Source of the DNA: Azospirillum sp. 51_20
GTDB taxonomy: Bacteria > Pseudomonadota > Alphaproteobacteria > RF32 > CAG-239
Length of the DNA: 64,000 nucleotides
Assembly (NCBI GenBank): GCA_001917175.1
Contig: MNTV01000020.1
Span: 98,043 to 162,042, forward strand
Direction: 5' to 3'
Both the position numbers and the translations under genes were made by a program. Under the pieces are notes generated by a model. That model was given only the letters and a program-made list of their open reading frames with translations, did no database searches and was not told the origin of the DNA. Below are positions 55,816 to 63,533 of this stretch, piece after piece (within the stretch, counting starts at the first letter, position 1; every line of letters starts with the position of its first letter).

Positions 55816-55998
55816 TTAATCCACAATTTTGACAAGATGCGGAATTTTGTTGATCATTCCGCGGATCGACGGAGTGTCCTCCAGTTCGACCACTTTGTTC
55901 ATCTTGTTCAAACCAAGTCCGATTAAAACGGCTTTCTGCTTGGCCGGACGTCCGATCGGACTGGCGACCTGCTTGACTTTTATCGTTTTGTTAGCCAT
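55816..55998 (-). CDS. rpmD: Large-subunit ribosomal protein L30
   Basis: 60 residues, typical bacterial length. I-K-V-K-Q-V-A-S-P-I-G-R-P and L-G-L-N-K-M-N-K-V-V-E-L-E-D-T are family marks. Three bases after the rpsE stop, so translation is likely coupled; 62 bases before rplO. Confidence 0.96.
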   Translation of the reverse strand: MANKTIKVKQVASPIGRPAKQKAVLIGLGLNKMNKVVELEDTPSIRGMINKIPHLVKIVD

Positions 55999-56001
55999 TG
56001 T

Positions 56002-56565
56002 TTAAGCCTCCTCTTTTTCGGTCTTTGCACCGGCAGCCGTTTCTCTGCGGCTGACGATGTCACCGACTTTCTTGCCTCTCTTGGCAGCGACCATTCTCGG
56101 GGAACAAATCGACTGCAAAGCGTCAAAAGTGGCTTTGATCATGTTGTACGGGTTGTTGGAGCCGAGCGACTTGGCAACCACGTCCTGAACACCCAGAACT
56201 TCAAAGATTGCGCGCATCGGGCCGCCGGCGATAACGCCGGTACCGGCGGGAGCCGTTCTCAAAACGACTTTTCCGGCACCGAAGTGTCCCTGTACGTCAT
56301 GGTGCAGGGTTCTGCCTTCGCGCAGCGGAATGCGAACCATGTTCTTTTTGGCTTCGTTGGTGGCTTTGGTAATTGCTTCCGGAACTTCGGCAGCCTTACC
56401 CGAACCGTAACCGACGCGGCCCTTCTGGTCACCGACGACGACAACCGCAGCAAAAGACATGTTGCGGCCGCCCTTGACGGTTTTGGCGACGCGGTTGATG
56501 TGAACCAGTTTTTCAACCAGTTCTTCTTTTTTCTCTGTTTTACGACGATCTACAGCTTGTGCCAT
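56002..56565 (-). CDS. rpsE: Small-subunit ribosomal protein S5
   Basis: 187 residues. The double-stranded-RNA-like domain has L-V-H-I-N-R-V-A-K-T-V-K-G-G-R-N-M-S-F; the second domain has G-T-G-V-I-A-G-G-P-M-R and N-P-Y-N-M-I-K-A-T. S5 supports decoding accuracy and mRNA entry. Slightly longer tail (Lys/Glu) than in E. coli (167). Confidence 0.97.
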   Translation of the reverse strand: MAQAVDRRKTEKKEELVEKLVHINRVAKTVKGGRNMSFAAVVVVGDQKGRVGYGSGKAAEVPEAITKATNEAKKNMVRIPLREGRTLHHDVQGHFGAGKVVLRTAPAGTGVIAGGPMRAIFEVLGVQDVVAKSLGSNNPYNMIKATFDALQSICSPRMVAAKRGKKVGDIVSRRETAAGAKTEKEEA

Positions 56566-56577
56566 TTCTCTTTACTC

Positions 56578-56940
56578 CTAAAATTTCAAACCAGCTTCGC
56601 GAGCGGCATCGGCCAGAGCCTTGACACGGCCGTGGAAAATGTAACCGCCGCGGTCAAAGACCACTTCGCTTACACCCGACTTGATTGCTCTCTCGGCAAC
56701 GGTTTTACCGATAACACCGGCTGCTTCAACGGTTGAAGTTTTCTTCAGGCTTTCTCTGACTTCCTTATCCAAAGTAGAGGCCGAAGCAACAGTCACACCT
56801 TTAATGTCGTCAATGATTTGTGCGTAGATGTGCTTACCGCTGCGGAAAACCGACAGTCTCAGTTTGCCGTTGGCAACGTTTTTCAAAGCTGTTCTCGCAC
56901 GAGCTTGTCTCTTTTTAAACAATTTTCTTGGCGTATTCAT
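56578..56940 (-). CDS. rplR: Large-subunit ribosomal protein L18
   Basis: 120 residues: R-L-S-V-F-R-S-G-K-H-I-Y-A-Q-I-I-D-D and the end F-D-R-G-G-Y-I-F-H-G-R-V-K-A-L-A-D-A-A-R-E-A-G-L-K-F. Binds 5S rRNA in the central protuberance. Confidence 0.97.
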   Translation of the reverse strand: MNTPRKLFKKRQARARTALKNVANGKLRLSVFRSGKHIYAQIIDDIKGVTVASASTLDKEVRESLKKTSTVEAAGVIGKTVAERAIKSGVSEVVFDRGGYIFHGRVKALADAAREAGLKF

Positions 56941-56951
56941 TAAACTATTCC

Positions 56952-57491
56952 TTATTTCTTCTTGCCTTCTTTACGACGGACATACTGACCGGTATATCTT
57001 ACGCCTTTACCCTTATAAGGTTCGGGTTTTCTATACTCGCGAATTTTATCCGCAACCTGACCGACCAACTGCTTGTCGGCACCGAAAACGGTCAGCTGCG
57101 TCGGCGAAACGCAGGTAATCTTAATGCCTTCCGGAGCATTATAGATAACATCGTGCGAAAAGCCGAGAGAAAGCACCAGCTTGCTGCTGCCTTCCATTCT
57201 GGCCTTGTAACCGACGCCGATCAGTTCCAGCTGCTTGGTAAAGCCTTCGCTTACACCTTTGACGATGGAATTAATCTGGGCTCTGGTCGTTCCCCATAAA
57301 GCACGGGCCTGTTGTGACTGATGCAAAGGCGCAACCACAACTTTGTTTTCTTCCAATTTGGCATTGACCATACCGTCGTCAAAAGCAAACTTCAACTCGC
57401 CGTTTTTACCTTTGGCGGTAACAACATTGCCGTTGATGGTTACGGTAACGCCTTCAGGGACGATAACTGGATATTTTCCAATTCTAGACAT
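56952..57491 (-). CDS. rplF: Large-subunit ribosomal protein L6
   Basis: 179 residues: M-S-R-I-G-K-Y-P-V at the start and the final P-E-P-Y-K-G-K-G-V-R-Y, part of the second of two L6 repeats. Sits near the GTPase-associated centre of the 50S subunit. The 11-base gap to rplR is normal in this cluster. Confidence 0.97.
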   Translation of the reverse strand: MSRIGKYPVIVPEGVTVTINGNVVTAKGKNGELKFAFDDGMVNAKLEENKVVVAPLHQSQQARALWGTTRAQINSIVKGVSEGFTKQLELIGVGYKARMEGSSKLVLSLGFSHDVIYNAPEGIKITCVSPTQLTVFGADKQLVGQVADKIREYRKPEPYKGKGVRYTGQYVRRKEGKKK

Positions 57492-57508
57492 ACCAATTCT
57501 CCCTTAAA

Positions 57509-57907
57509 TTAAAATACTTGACACAGAATTTCACCGCCGACGTTGGCCTTTCTGGCCTCATTGTCGCTCATAACGCCCTGCGGAGTCGAGATAATCGAGA
57601 TCCCGAGACCGTTATATACTCTCGGCAGGTCCTTCACGCTCGAATAAACGCGGCGGCCCGGCGTAGATACGCGGTAAATTTCGTTAATAACGGAAGCACC
57701 TTCAAAGTACTTCAACTGAATGCGAAGTTCGTCAATGCCGGCACGAACGTTGTATTTTTCGTAACCGAGAATATAACCTTCTTTTTTCAGAACTTCCAAA
57801 ACGCTTTCACGCAGGCGAGAAGCAGGAGAGATGACTTCCTTTTTCTTCGCGCTTTGTGCGTTTCTAATGCGTGTGAGCATATCGCCCAAAGGATCAGACA
57901 TAGACAT
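57509..57907 (-). CDS. rpsH: Small-subunit ribosomal protein S8
   Basis: 132 residues: M-S-D-P-L-G-D-M-L-T-R-I-R-N-A-Q and the C-terminal G-L-G-I-S-I-I-S-T-P-Q-G-V-M-S-D. In many bacteria S8 also represses the spc operon at the rplE region; no such structure was checked here. Confidence 0.97.
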   Translation of the reverse strand: MSMSDPLGDMLTRIRNAQSAKKKEVISPASRLRESVLEVLKKEGYILGYEKYNVRAGIDELRIQLKYFEGASVINEIYRVSTPGRRVYSSVKDLPRVYNGLGISIISTPQGVMSDNEARKANVGGEILCQVF

Positions 57908-57924
57908 AATCTAAAAACCTCCTA

Positions 57925-58230
57925 CTACCAGCTGGATTTTACTAAACCGGGGATTTCACCGAAGCTGGCCATTCTTCTCAATTCGTTGCGGCACAGCTTG
58001 AATTTGCGGTAAACACCACGGGAACGGCCCGTATTTTCGCAACGGTTCTTAATGCGAACCTTCGACGAATTGCGGGGCAGTTCGGCTAATTTCAACACTT
58101 TCTTGAATCTTTCTTCCGGAGAAGTGTTTTTGTCTTTGATCTCGGCGATCAACTTGCCGCGAACGGCAGCAAACTTCTCGGCTTTCCGGATTCTTTTCAG
58201 GTTTCTGTAAATAGAACTCTTTTTTGCCAT
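57925..58230 (-). CDS. rpsN: Small-subunit ribosomal protein S14, zinc-free form
   Basis: 101 residues, the long form without C-x-x-C pairs; N-R-C-E-N-T-G-R-S-R-G-V-Y-R-K-F and R-M-A-S-F-G-E-I-P-G-L-V-K-S-S-W are conserved. This form is the rule in alphaproteobacteria and supports the host placement. Confidence 0.97.
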   Translation of the reverse strand: MAKKSSIYRNLKRIRKAEKFAAVRGKLIAEIKDKNTSPEERFKKVLKLAELPRNSSKVRIKNRCENTGRSRGVYRKFKLCRNELRRMASFGEIPGLVKSSW

Positions 58231-58244
58231 GGTAAAATCTCCGC

Positions 58245-58784
58245 TTAATTCTTAATCGGTAAGTTGAAACCGGTCAGAAGCGCTTTGGCTTCTTCATCGG
58301 TTTTGGCAGAAGTGCAGATTACGATGTCCATTCCGCGTACGGCATCAACCTTTTCATAGTTGATTTCAGGGAAAATGATCTGTTCCTTGATGCCGAAGGC
58401 AAAGTTGCCGCGGCCGTCAAAGTTTTTGCCCTGAATGCCGTGGAAGTCTCTGATTCGCGGCAAAGCCATGTTAACCAGTCTTTCCAGGAATTCGTACATT
58501 CTTTCTCTTCTCAGAGTTACCTTGCAGCCGATCGGCATTTCTTCTCTTACCTTGAAGGTAGCGATAGATTTGCGGGCTTTGGTGATAACCGGCTTCTGGC
58601 CGGCGATCATGCCCATTTCCTCTGCGGCGTTGGTCAGTTTCTTCTTGTCCGTAACGGCGTCGCCGACACCCATGTTAAGGACGATCTTGGTCAGCTTCGG
58701 AATCTCGTGGCTATTGGTGTAACCGAACTTGTCCACGAGAGATTTCTTAATGACCTCATTATACAATTTTTCAAAATTTGTCAT
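58245..58784 (-). CDS. rplE: Large-subunit ribosomal protein L5
   Basis: 179 residues from ATG 58784 (a TTG just before it is in frame; AAGGGA site). K-I-V-L-N-M-G-V-G-D-A and the R-G-M-D-I-V-I-C-T-S-A-K-T-D-E-E-A end are diagnostic. Binds 5S rRNA and the P-site tRNA. Confidence 0.97.
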   Translation of the reverse strand: MTNFEKLYNEVIKKSLVDKFGYTNSHEIPKLTKIVLNMGVGDAVTDKKKLTNAAEEMGMIAGQKPVITKARKSIATFKVREEMPIGCKVTLRRERMYEFLERLVNMALPRIRDFHGIQGKNFDGRGNFAFGIKEQIIFPEINYEKVDAVRGMDIVICTSAKTDEEAKALLTGFNLPIKN

Positions 58785-58796
58785 CAATCTGATCCC

Positions 58797-59117
58797 TTAT
58801 TTATCGATTACTTCACCGGACTTGCGGGCAAAACGAACCTTGCGGCCGTTTTCTTCCTTATATCCGACCTTAGTTGCCTTTCCGGACTGGGAATCAACCA
58901 AAGCCACATTGGAAACGTGAATCGGCGCTTCTTTAGTGATAATGCCGCCGGCAGACTGCTGGCTCGGCTTGGTGTGTCTTTTAACCAGGTTTACGCCCTG
59001 GACGACAACTTTGCCTTCTTTCGGCATGGCTTTCAAAACTTCACCGGTTTTGCCTTTGTCGTCACCCGACAAAACGATAACCTGATCGCCTTTTTTTACT
59101 TTTAACTTAAGGTTCAT
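58797..59117 (-). CDS. rplX: Large-subunit ribosomal protein L24
   Basis: 106 residues with the KOW motif K-K-G-D-Q-V-I-V-L-S-G-D-D-K-G-K-T-G and the following N-L-V-K-R-H-T-K-P. It nucleates 50S assembly. Its first base overlaps the last of rplN. Confidence 0.97.
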   Translation of the reverse strand: MNLKLKVKKGDQVIVLSGDDKGKTGEVLKAMPKEGKVVVQGVNLVKRHTKPSQQSAGGIITKEAPIHVSNVALVDSQSGKATKVGYKEENGRKVRFARKSGEVIDK

Positions 59118-59485
59118 TATAATACCTCCGGCGCTAATGAAATTATTTTCATAAATTTCTTTGCACGCAATTCTCTGGTCACGGGGCCGAAAATACGGGT
59201 GCCGATCGGCTCGCCGTCCTTGTTGATCAGAACCGCGGCATTGCTGTCAAAACGGATGACGGATCCGTCTTTGCGGCGAATGTCGCTTGCAGTGCGAACG
59301 ATAACGGCTTTGTGGACGTCGCCTTTCTTAACGCGTCCCTTCGGCAATGCGTCCTTAATCGATACCACGATTACGTCACCGACGGTCGCGTGCATTCTCT
59401 TAGAACCGCCAAGAACCTTTATGCACTGCACCTGACGTGCTCCCGAATTGTCTGCAACATCCAGGTTGGTTTGCATTTGTATCAT
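59117..59485 (-). CDS. rplN: Large-subunit ribosomal protein L14
   Basis: 122 residues, the usual length: M-I-Q-M-Q-T-N-L-D-V-A-D-N-S-G-A-R-Q and the V-R-K-x-V-K-K-G-D-type loop; end with R-E-L-R-A-K-K-F-M-K-I-I-S-L-A-P-E-V-L. Contacts the 30S subunit. Confidence 0.97.
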   Translation of the reverse strand: MIQMQTNLDVADNSGARQVQCIKVLGGSKRMHATVGDVIVVSIKDALPKGRVKKGDVHKAVIVRTASDIRRKDGSVIRFDSNAAVLINKDGEPIGTRIFGPVTRELRAKKFMKIISLAPEVL

Positions 59486-59500
59486 TTTTCTCTTCCTTCT

Positions 59501-59740
59501 CTATTCGGCGTTATCAACTAACACGGTCCAAGTCTTGGTCTTAGAATAAGGCTTGGCCTCAATGATTCTAACTTCGTCACCAATTTTGAACTGGTTGTTT
59601 TCATCGTGAGCGGCATATTTCTTGCTTTTCTTGATGAATTTTTTGTAAACCGGATGCATAACCTGACGTTCAACTTTAACAACGACGGTTTTGTCCTGTT
59701 TATCACTTACAACAACACCTTGAAGAATTCTTTTAGGCAT
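59501..59740 (-). CDS. rpsQ: Small-subunit ribosomal protein S17
   Basis: 79 residues. M-P-K-R-I-L-Q-G-V-V-V-S-D-K-Q-D-K-T-V-V-V and the central I-G-D-E-V-R-I-I-E-A-K-P-Y-S-K-T-K of S17. Primary 16S rRNA binder of the 30S body. Confidence 0.97.
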   Translation of the reverse strand: MPKRILQGVVVSDKQDKTVVVKVERQVMHPVYKKFIKKSKKYAAHDENNQFKIGDEVRIIEAKPYSKTKTWTVLVDNAE

Positions 59741-59751
59741 AGCTTTTTCTC

Positions 59752-59949
59752 CTAACTATTCTTCTTACGCTCGGTTAAAAGCGTGTTGATTTTTGCAATT
59801 TCGCGGCGTACTTTGCGGACATTTGCAGTATTCTGCAACTGGCCGGTAGACTGCTGAATCCGAAGATTGAACTGTTCTTTTTTGGCTTCAACCAGTTTGG
59901 CTTCCAGTTCGTCAACAGTCATGCTGCGAAGATCTTTGATTTTTGCCAT
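59752..59949 (-). CDS. rpmC: Large-subunit ribosomal protein L29
   Basis: 65 residues. S-M-T-V-D-E-L-E-A-K-L-V-E-A-K-K-E-Q-F-N-L-R and R-K-V-R-R-E-I-A-K-I-N-T are family marks. Located at the peptide-exit rim, binding site of trigger factor and SRP together with L23. It overlaps nothing; one base separates it from rplP. Confidence 0.97.
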   Translation of the reverse strand: MAKIKDLRSMTVDELEAKLVEAKKEQFNLRIQQSTGQLQNTANVRKVRREIAKINTLLTERKKNS

Positions 59950-59950
59950 C

Positions 59951-60379
59951 TTATGCTACTCCTTGGTCAGAATTAAGACGTTTGACGAATTTTGTTTTAA
60001 TCGGGAGTTTGGCAGCGCCCAGGGCAAAAGCCGTGCGGGCGGTTTCCTCGCTCACGCCGTCGATTTCAAACATAATCCGACCGGGGTGCACTCTGGCGCA
60101 CCAATATTCGATCGAACCCTTACCTTTACCCATACGGACTTCGGCAGGTTTGTCGGATACCGGCACATCCGGGAAAATTCGGATCCATACTCTTCCGGCT
60201 CTTTTCATTTCACGGGTAATCGCGCGACGGGCCGCTTCAATCTGGCGGGCCGTAATGCGATCCGGGGTCAGAGCTTTCAATCCATATGTACCGAAACTCA
60301 GTTCCGCGCCGCCCTTGGTCAGGCCGTGGATACGGCCCTTGTGCTGCTTGCGGAATTTTAATCTTTTTGGACTTAACAT
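59951..60379 (-). CDS. rplP: Large-subunit ribosomal protein L16
   Basis: 142 residues. M-L-S-P-K-R-L-K-F-R-K-Q-H-K-G-R, G-R-x-W-I-R-I-F-P-D and G-K-G-K-G-S-I-E-Y-W. Close to the A-site tRNA and the peptidyl-transferase centre. Confidence 0.97.
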   Translation of the reverse strand: MLSPKRLKFRKQHKGRIHGLTKGGAELSFGTYGLKALTPDRITARQIEAARRAITREMKRAGRVWIRIFPDVPVSDKPAEVRMGKGKGSIEYWCARVHPGRIMFEIDGVSEETARTAFALGAAKLPIKTKFVKRLNSDQGVA

Positions 60380-60398
60380 TTTACTTAAACCTCAATGT

Positions 60399-61067
60399 TT
60401 ACTTTTGTTCAGCCAGCTTCTTGTCCTGGGCCATCGGATCGTGAGCCATGATCTCGCCTTTGTAGATCCAGACTTTTACGCCGCAAGCGCCATAAGTGGT
60501 GTGAGCCGTTGAAGTTGCATAATCAATGTCAGCACGCAGGGTGTGCAGAGGAACGCGCCCTTCCCGATAGTGTTCGGTTCTGGCGATTTCCGCACCGCCC
60601 AGACGGCCGGAGCAGCTTACTTTGATTCCTTCGGCTCCGAGACGCAGGGCCGACTGCATAACGCGTTTCATCGCGCGGCGGAAAGCAACGCGTCTTTCCA
60701 GCTGCTGAGCAACGCTGTCCGCAACCAGTTGTGCGTCCAGTTCCGGTTTTCTTACTTCCAGAATGTTCAGCTGAACTTCGGAAGCGGTCATGGACTGAAT
60801 TTCTTTTCTCAAAGCTTCGATATCCTGACCTTTTTTACCGATAACGACACCGGGTCTTGCCGAGTGAATGGTGACTCTGGCCTTTTTCGCAGGACGTTCG
60901 ATGACGATTCTGCTGATGCCGGCCTGAGCCAGTTTCTTTTTCAAGAATTCTTTAATTTTAACGTCTTCATGCAGGTAACCGGCATAGTTGTCGTCGGCAT
61001 ACCAGCGGGAATCCCAGGTACGGTTAACACCCAAACGAAGACTTGTAGGATTTGCTTTCTGTCCCAT
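60399..61067 (-). CDS. rpsC: Small-subunit ribosomal protein S3
   Basis: 222 residues from ATG 61067 (a TTG before it is in frame). M-G-Q-K-A-N-P-T-S-L-R-L-G, KH domain with P-G-V-V-I-G-K-K-G-Q-D-I-E, and R-T-E-H-Y-R-E-G-R-V-P-L-H-T-L-R-A-D-I-D-Y. Shapes the mRNA entry channel. Confidence 0.97.
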   Translation of the reverse strand: MGQKANPTSLRLGVNRTWDSRWYADDNYAGYLHEDVKIKEFLKKKLAQAGISRIVIERPAKKARVTIHSARPGVVIGKKGQDIEALRKEIQSMTASEVQLNILEVRKPELDAQLVADSVAQQLERRVAFRRAMKRVMQSALRLGAEGIKVSCSGRLGGAEIARTEHYREGRVPLHTLRADIDYATSTAHTTYGACGVKVWIYKGEIMAHDPMAQDKKLAEQK

Positions 61068-61071
61068 CAAC

Positions 61072-61446
61072 TTACTCCTGACGCTCGGTTACAACGATGG
61101 TAATGTTGGAGAAGGGTTTCAAAACTCTTGCTCCCCTGCCGCGGCCTCTTGCGTGCATGCGTTTCATTACCAAACCTTTTCCGCAATAAGCTTCACTGAC
61201 AAAAAGCTTATCGATGTTTAACTGATGATTGTTTTCAGCATTTGCAATCGCCGATTGCAAAACTTTCAAAACCGACTTGGCAATTCTCTTCTTGGAGAAA
61301 GTGAGTTCGGCAACAGCCTTCTCAACAGCCAATCCGCGGATCGATTCGGCAACCAGGTTAAGCTTGCGGGGACTCGTGCGCAGCGCATTGCAAACGGCCT
61401 GAGCCTGATTTGCCTGCAGTCTTCTCGTATCTTTAGACTTTCCCAT
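61072..61446 (-). CDS. rplV: Large-subunit ribosomal protein L22
   Basis: 124 residues from ATG 61446 (in-frame GTG just before). R-T-S-P-R-K-L-N-L-V-A-E-S-I-R-G, then A-I-A-N-A-E-N-N-H and the exit-tunnel hairpin M-K-R-M-H-A-R-G-R-G-R-G-A-R. Macrolide resistance changes map to this hairpin in other bacteria; none can be judged here. Confidence 0.96.
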   Translation of the reverse strand: MGKSKDTRRLQANQAQAVCNALRTSPRKLNLVAESIRGLAVEKAVAELTFSKKRIAKSVLKVLQSAIANAENNHQLNIDKLFVSEAYCGKGLVMKRMHARGRGRGARVLKPFSNITIVVTERQE

Positions 61447-61448
61447 CA

Positions 61449-61727
61449 CTAACTCCTCTTGGCTTTCTTGTCGGCTGCGTGACCGTAGAATACGCGGGTC
61501 GGGGCAAATTCGCCGAACTTGTGGCCGACCATATCTTCGGTAACGAGAACCGGGATAAACTTATGACCATTGTGAACACCAAATGTCAAACCGACGAACT
61601 GCGGCAGCATGGTGGATCTGCGCGACCAGATTTTGATTACTTCGTTTCTGCCCGAAGCTCTGGCGGCGTCTGCTTTCTTCAAGAGATATCCATCAACAAA
61701 CGGTCCTTTCCAAACTGAACGTGTCAT
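61449..61727 (-). CDS. rpsS: Small-subunit ribosomal protein S19
   Basis: 92 residues. M-T-R-S-V-W-K-G-P-F-V-D, I-K-I-W-S-R-R-S-T-M-L-P-Q-F-V-G, and H-K-F-G-E-F-A-P-T-R. In the 30S head beside S13. Ends next to the rplV start. Confidence 0.97.
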   Translation of the reverse strand: MTRSVWKGPFVDGYLLKKADAARASGRNEVIKIWSRRSTMLPQFVGLTFGVHNGHKFIPVLVTEDMVGHKFGEFAPTRVFYGHAADKKAKRS

Positions 61728-61742
61728 TAGCTTATCTCCTTA

Positions 61743-62576
61743 TTATTTCTTGTTGTCGCGACGGGATCTCATGATAAAGCGATCCGTCTTCTTGTTGGAA
61801 CGAGTCTTGCCGCCCTTGGTCGGTTTGCCCCACGGCGTGGTCGGATGACGTCCGCCCGAAGTACGGCCTTCACCACCACCCATCGGGTGATCGACAGGGT
61901 TCATGGCCACACCGCGGGAAACGGGACGCAGTCCCAGCCAACGGGTACGGCCGGCTTTGCCGAGAGATTTGTTCTGATTGTCCGGGTTGGAAACGGCACC
62001 GACCGTCGCCAGACATTCTTCGCGAACAACTCTCAGTTCGCCCGAGCTCAGCTTCAACTGAGCATAACCGGCATCTTTACCGACAACCTGAGCATAGCAT
62101 CCGGCCGAACGAACCAGCTGGCCGCCCTTGCCCGAACGAAGCTCGACGTTGTGAATAATGGTACCGACCGGCATGTTCTTAAGAGGCATGGCATTGCCCG
62201 GCTTGATATCGGCTTTGGCGGCCGAAATAACCTTGTCGCCGGCTTTTAATCTCTGCGGAGCGAGAATATAGGACTTTTCGCCGTCTTCATAGCAGATCAG
62301 AGCAATGAAAGCGGAACGGTTCGGATCATATTCGATTCTCTCTACAGTTGCCTCAACATCAAACTTATTACGTCTAAAGTCGATAATTCTGAGCTTGCGT
62401 TTGTGTCCGCCGCCCTTTCTCCGACTTGTAACATGTCCGAAATTATCGCGCCCACCGGTCTTGGTAAGACCGATTGTCAAAGACTTCTCAGGAGCTCCTT
62501 TGTACAGCTCGGATCTGTCAACGATAACCAGCTGGCGAAGTCCGGGAGACGTGGGCTTATATGTTTTTAACACCAT
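61743..62576 (-). CDS. rplB: Large-subunit ribosomal protein L2
   Basis: 277 residues. M-V-L-K-T-Y-K-P-T-S-P-G-L-R, G-R-D-N-F-G-H-V-T-S-R-R-K-G-G-G-H-K, and the active-site-near V-A-M-N-P-V-D-H-P-M-G-G-G-E-G-R. Essential for subunit joining and peptide-bond formation. Confidence 0.97.
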   Translation of the reverse strand: MVLKTYKPTSPGLRQLVIVDRSELYKGAPEKSLTIGLTKTGGRDNFGHVTSRRKGGGHKRKLRIIDFRRNKFDVEATVERIEYDPNRSAFIALICYEDGEKSYILAPQRLKAGDKVISAAKADIKPGNAMPLKNMPVGTIIHNVELRSGKGGQLVRSAGCYAQVVGKDAGYAQLKLSSGELRVVREECLATVGAVSNPDNQNKSLGKAGRTRWLGLRPVSRGVAMNPVDHPMGGGEGRTSGGRHPTTPWGKPTKGGKTRSNKKTDRFIMRSRRDNKK

Positions 62577-62579
62577 TTT

Positions 62580-62897
62580 TTAAATTCCTGTTGTAACATC
62601 AATATTTTGACCATCGGCAAGAGTAACCAAAGCCTTCTTGAAATCGGAACGGCGTCCCAGATTGTTTCTGAATCTTTTGGTCTTGCCAGCCTGACGAATG
62701 GTATTCACCTTGGTTACTTTAACGTTGAAGATAGCTTCAACCGCAGCCTTGATCTCGTCTTTGGAAGCTTCCAGCGGAACGCGGAAAACGATTTTTCCGG
62801 CTTCGCTCGAGAGCATCGACTTTTCGGTGATTACCGGACGAACCAGCGTATCGTACATCTGCGCAGTTACATTGTTGGTTTTCTCGTTCTTACTCAT
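62580..62897 (-). CDS. rplW: Large-subunit ribosomal protein L23
   Basis: 105 residues from ATG 62897, preceded by GGAGGA; the longer frame has no support. V-R-P-V-I-T-E-K-S-M and V-N-T-I-R-Q-A-G-K-T-K-R-F-R mark L23. Start overlaps the rplD stop (ATGA). Docking site for trigger factor and SRP. Confidence 0.97.
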   Translation of the reverse strand: MSKNEKTNNVTAQMYDTLVRPVITEKSMLSSEAGKIVFRVPLEASKDEIKAAVEAIFNVKVTKVNTIRQAGKTKRFRNNLGRRSDFKKALVTLADGQNIDVTTGI

Positions 62898-63514
62898 TTC
62901 AATCTTTCCTCCAAGCAACTGACGGCATCTTTAGTCAATACCAGTTTGTCTTTTCTTAAGATGTCATATACATTGGCACCGATCGTCGGCAAGACGTCTA
63001 CGCCGAGGATGTTGCGGGAAGCCAATGCAAAATTAATATCAACCTCTTGTCCGTCGATGAACAGGCAGTTGTTCAGACCGCAAACGTCCAACTTGGCTTG
63101 CAAGTCTTTGGTTTTGGGACTGGCCAGCTTGGCCTCATCGACGATAACGAGGTTGCCCTCTTTGGCTTTGGCCGAGAGAGCGGTTTTCAGACCAAGTTTT
63201 CTGAACTTCTTGGTCAAATCATGCGAGTGGTCACGGACAACCGGACCAAACACAATTCCACCCTTTCTGAACTGGGTGCCCTTGCGGGAACCCTGACGGG
63301 CGTTGCCGCTGCCTTTCTGCTTGAACGGCTTGGCCGGAGTCAAGGCAACTTCGGAACGACCCTTGGTCTTGTGGGTGCCGGCTTGCATTCTGGCCAACTG
63401 CCATCTTACAACCCGCTGCAAAATATCCGCACGAACTTCCAAACCGAAAATCGATTCGTTCAGCTCAATGGTGCCGACATTTTTATTTTCTAAACTTAAG
63501 ATGTCCTGTTTCAT
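62894..63514 (-). CDS. rplD: Large-subunit ribosomal protein L4
   Basis: 206 residues with an AAGGAT site. R-W-Q-L-A-R-M-Q-A-G-T-H-K-T-K-G-R-S-E-V and the basic tunnel loop K-P-F-K-Q-K-G-S-G-N-A-R-Q-G-S. In gammaproteobacteria L4 represses the S10 operon; not evident here. Confidence 0.97.
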   Translation of the reverse strand: MKQDILSLENKNVGTIELNESIFGLEVRADILQRVVRWQLARMQAGTHKTKGRSEVALTPAKPFKQKGSGNARQGSRKGTQFRKGGIVFGPVVRDHSHDLTKKFRKLGLKTALSAKAKEGNLVIVDEAKLASPKTKDLQAKLDVCGLNNCLFIDGQEVDINFALASRNILGVDVLPTIGANVYDILRKDKLVLTKDAVSCLEERLK

Positions 63515-63533
63515 AACTTCTATCCTTTATCTT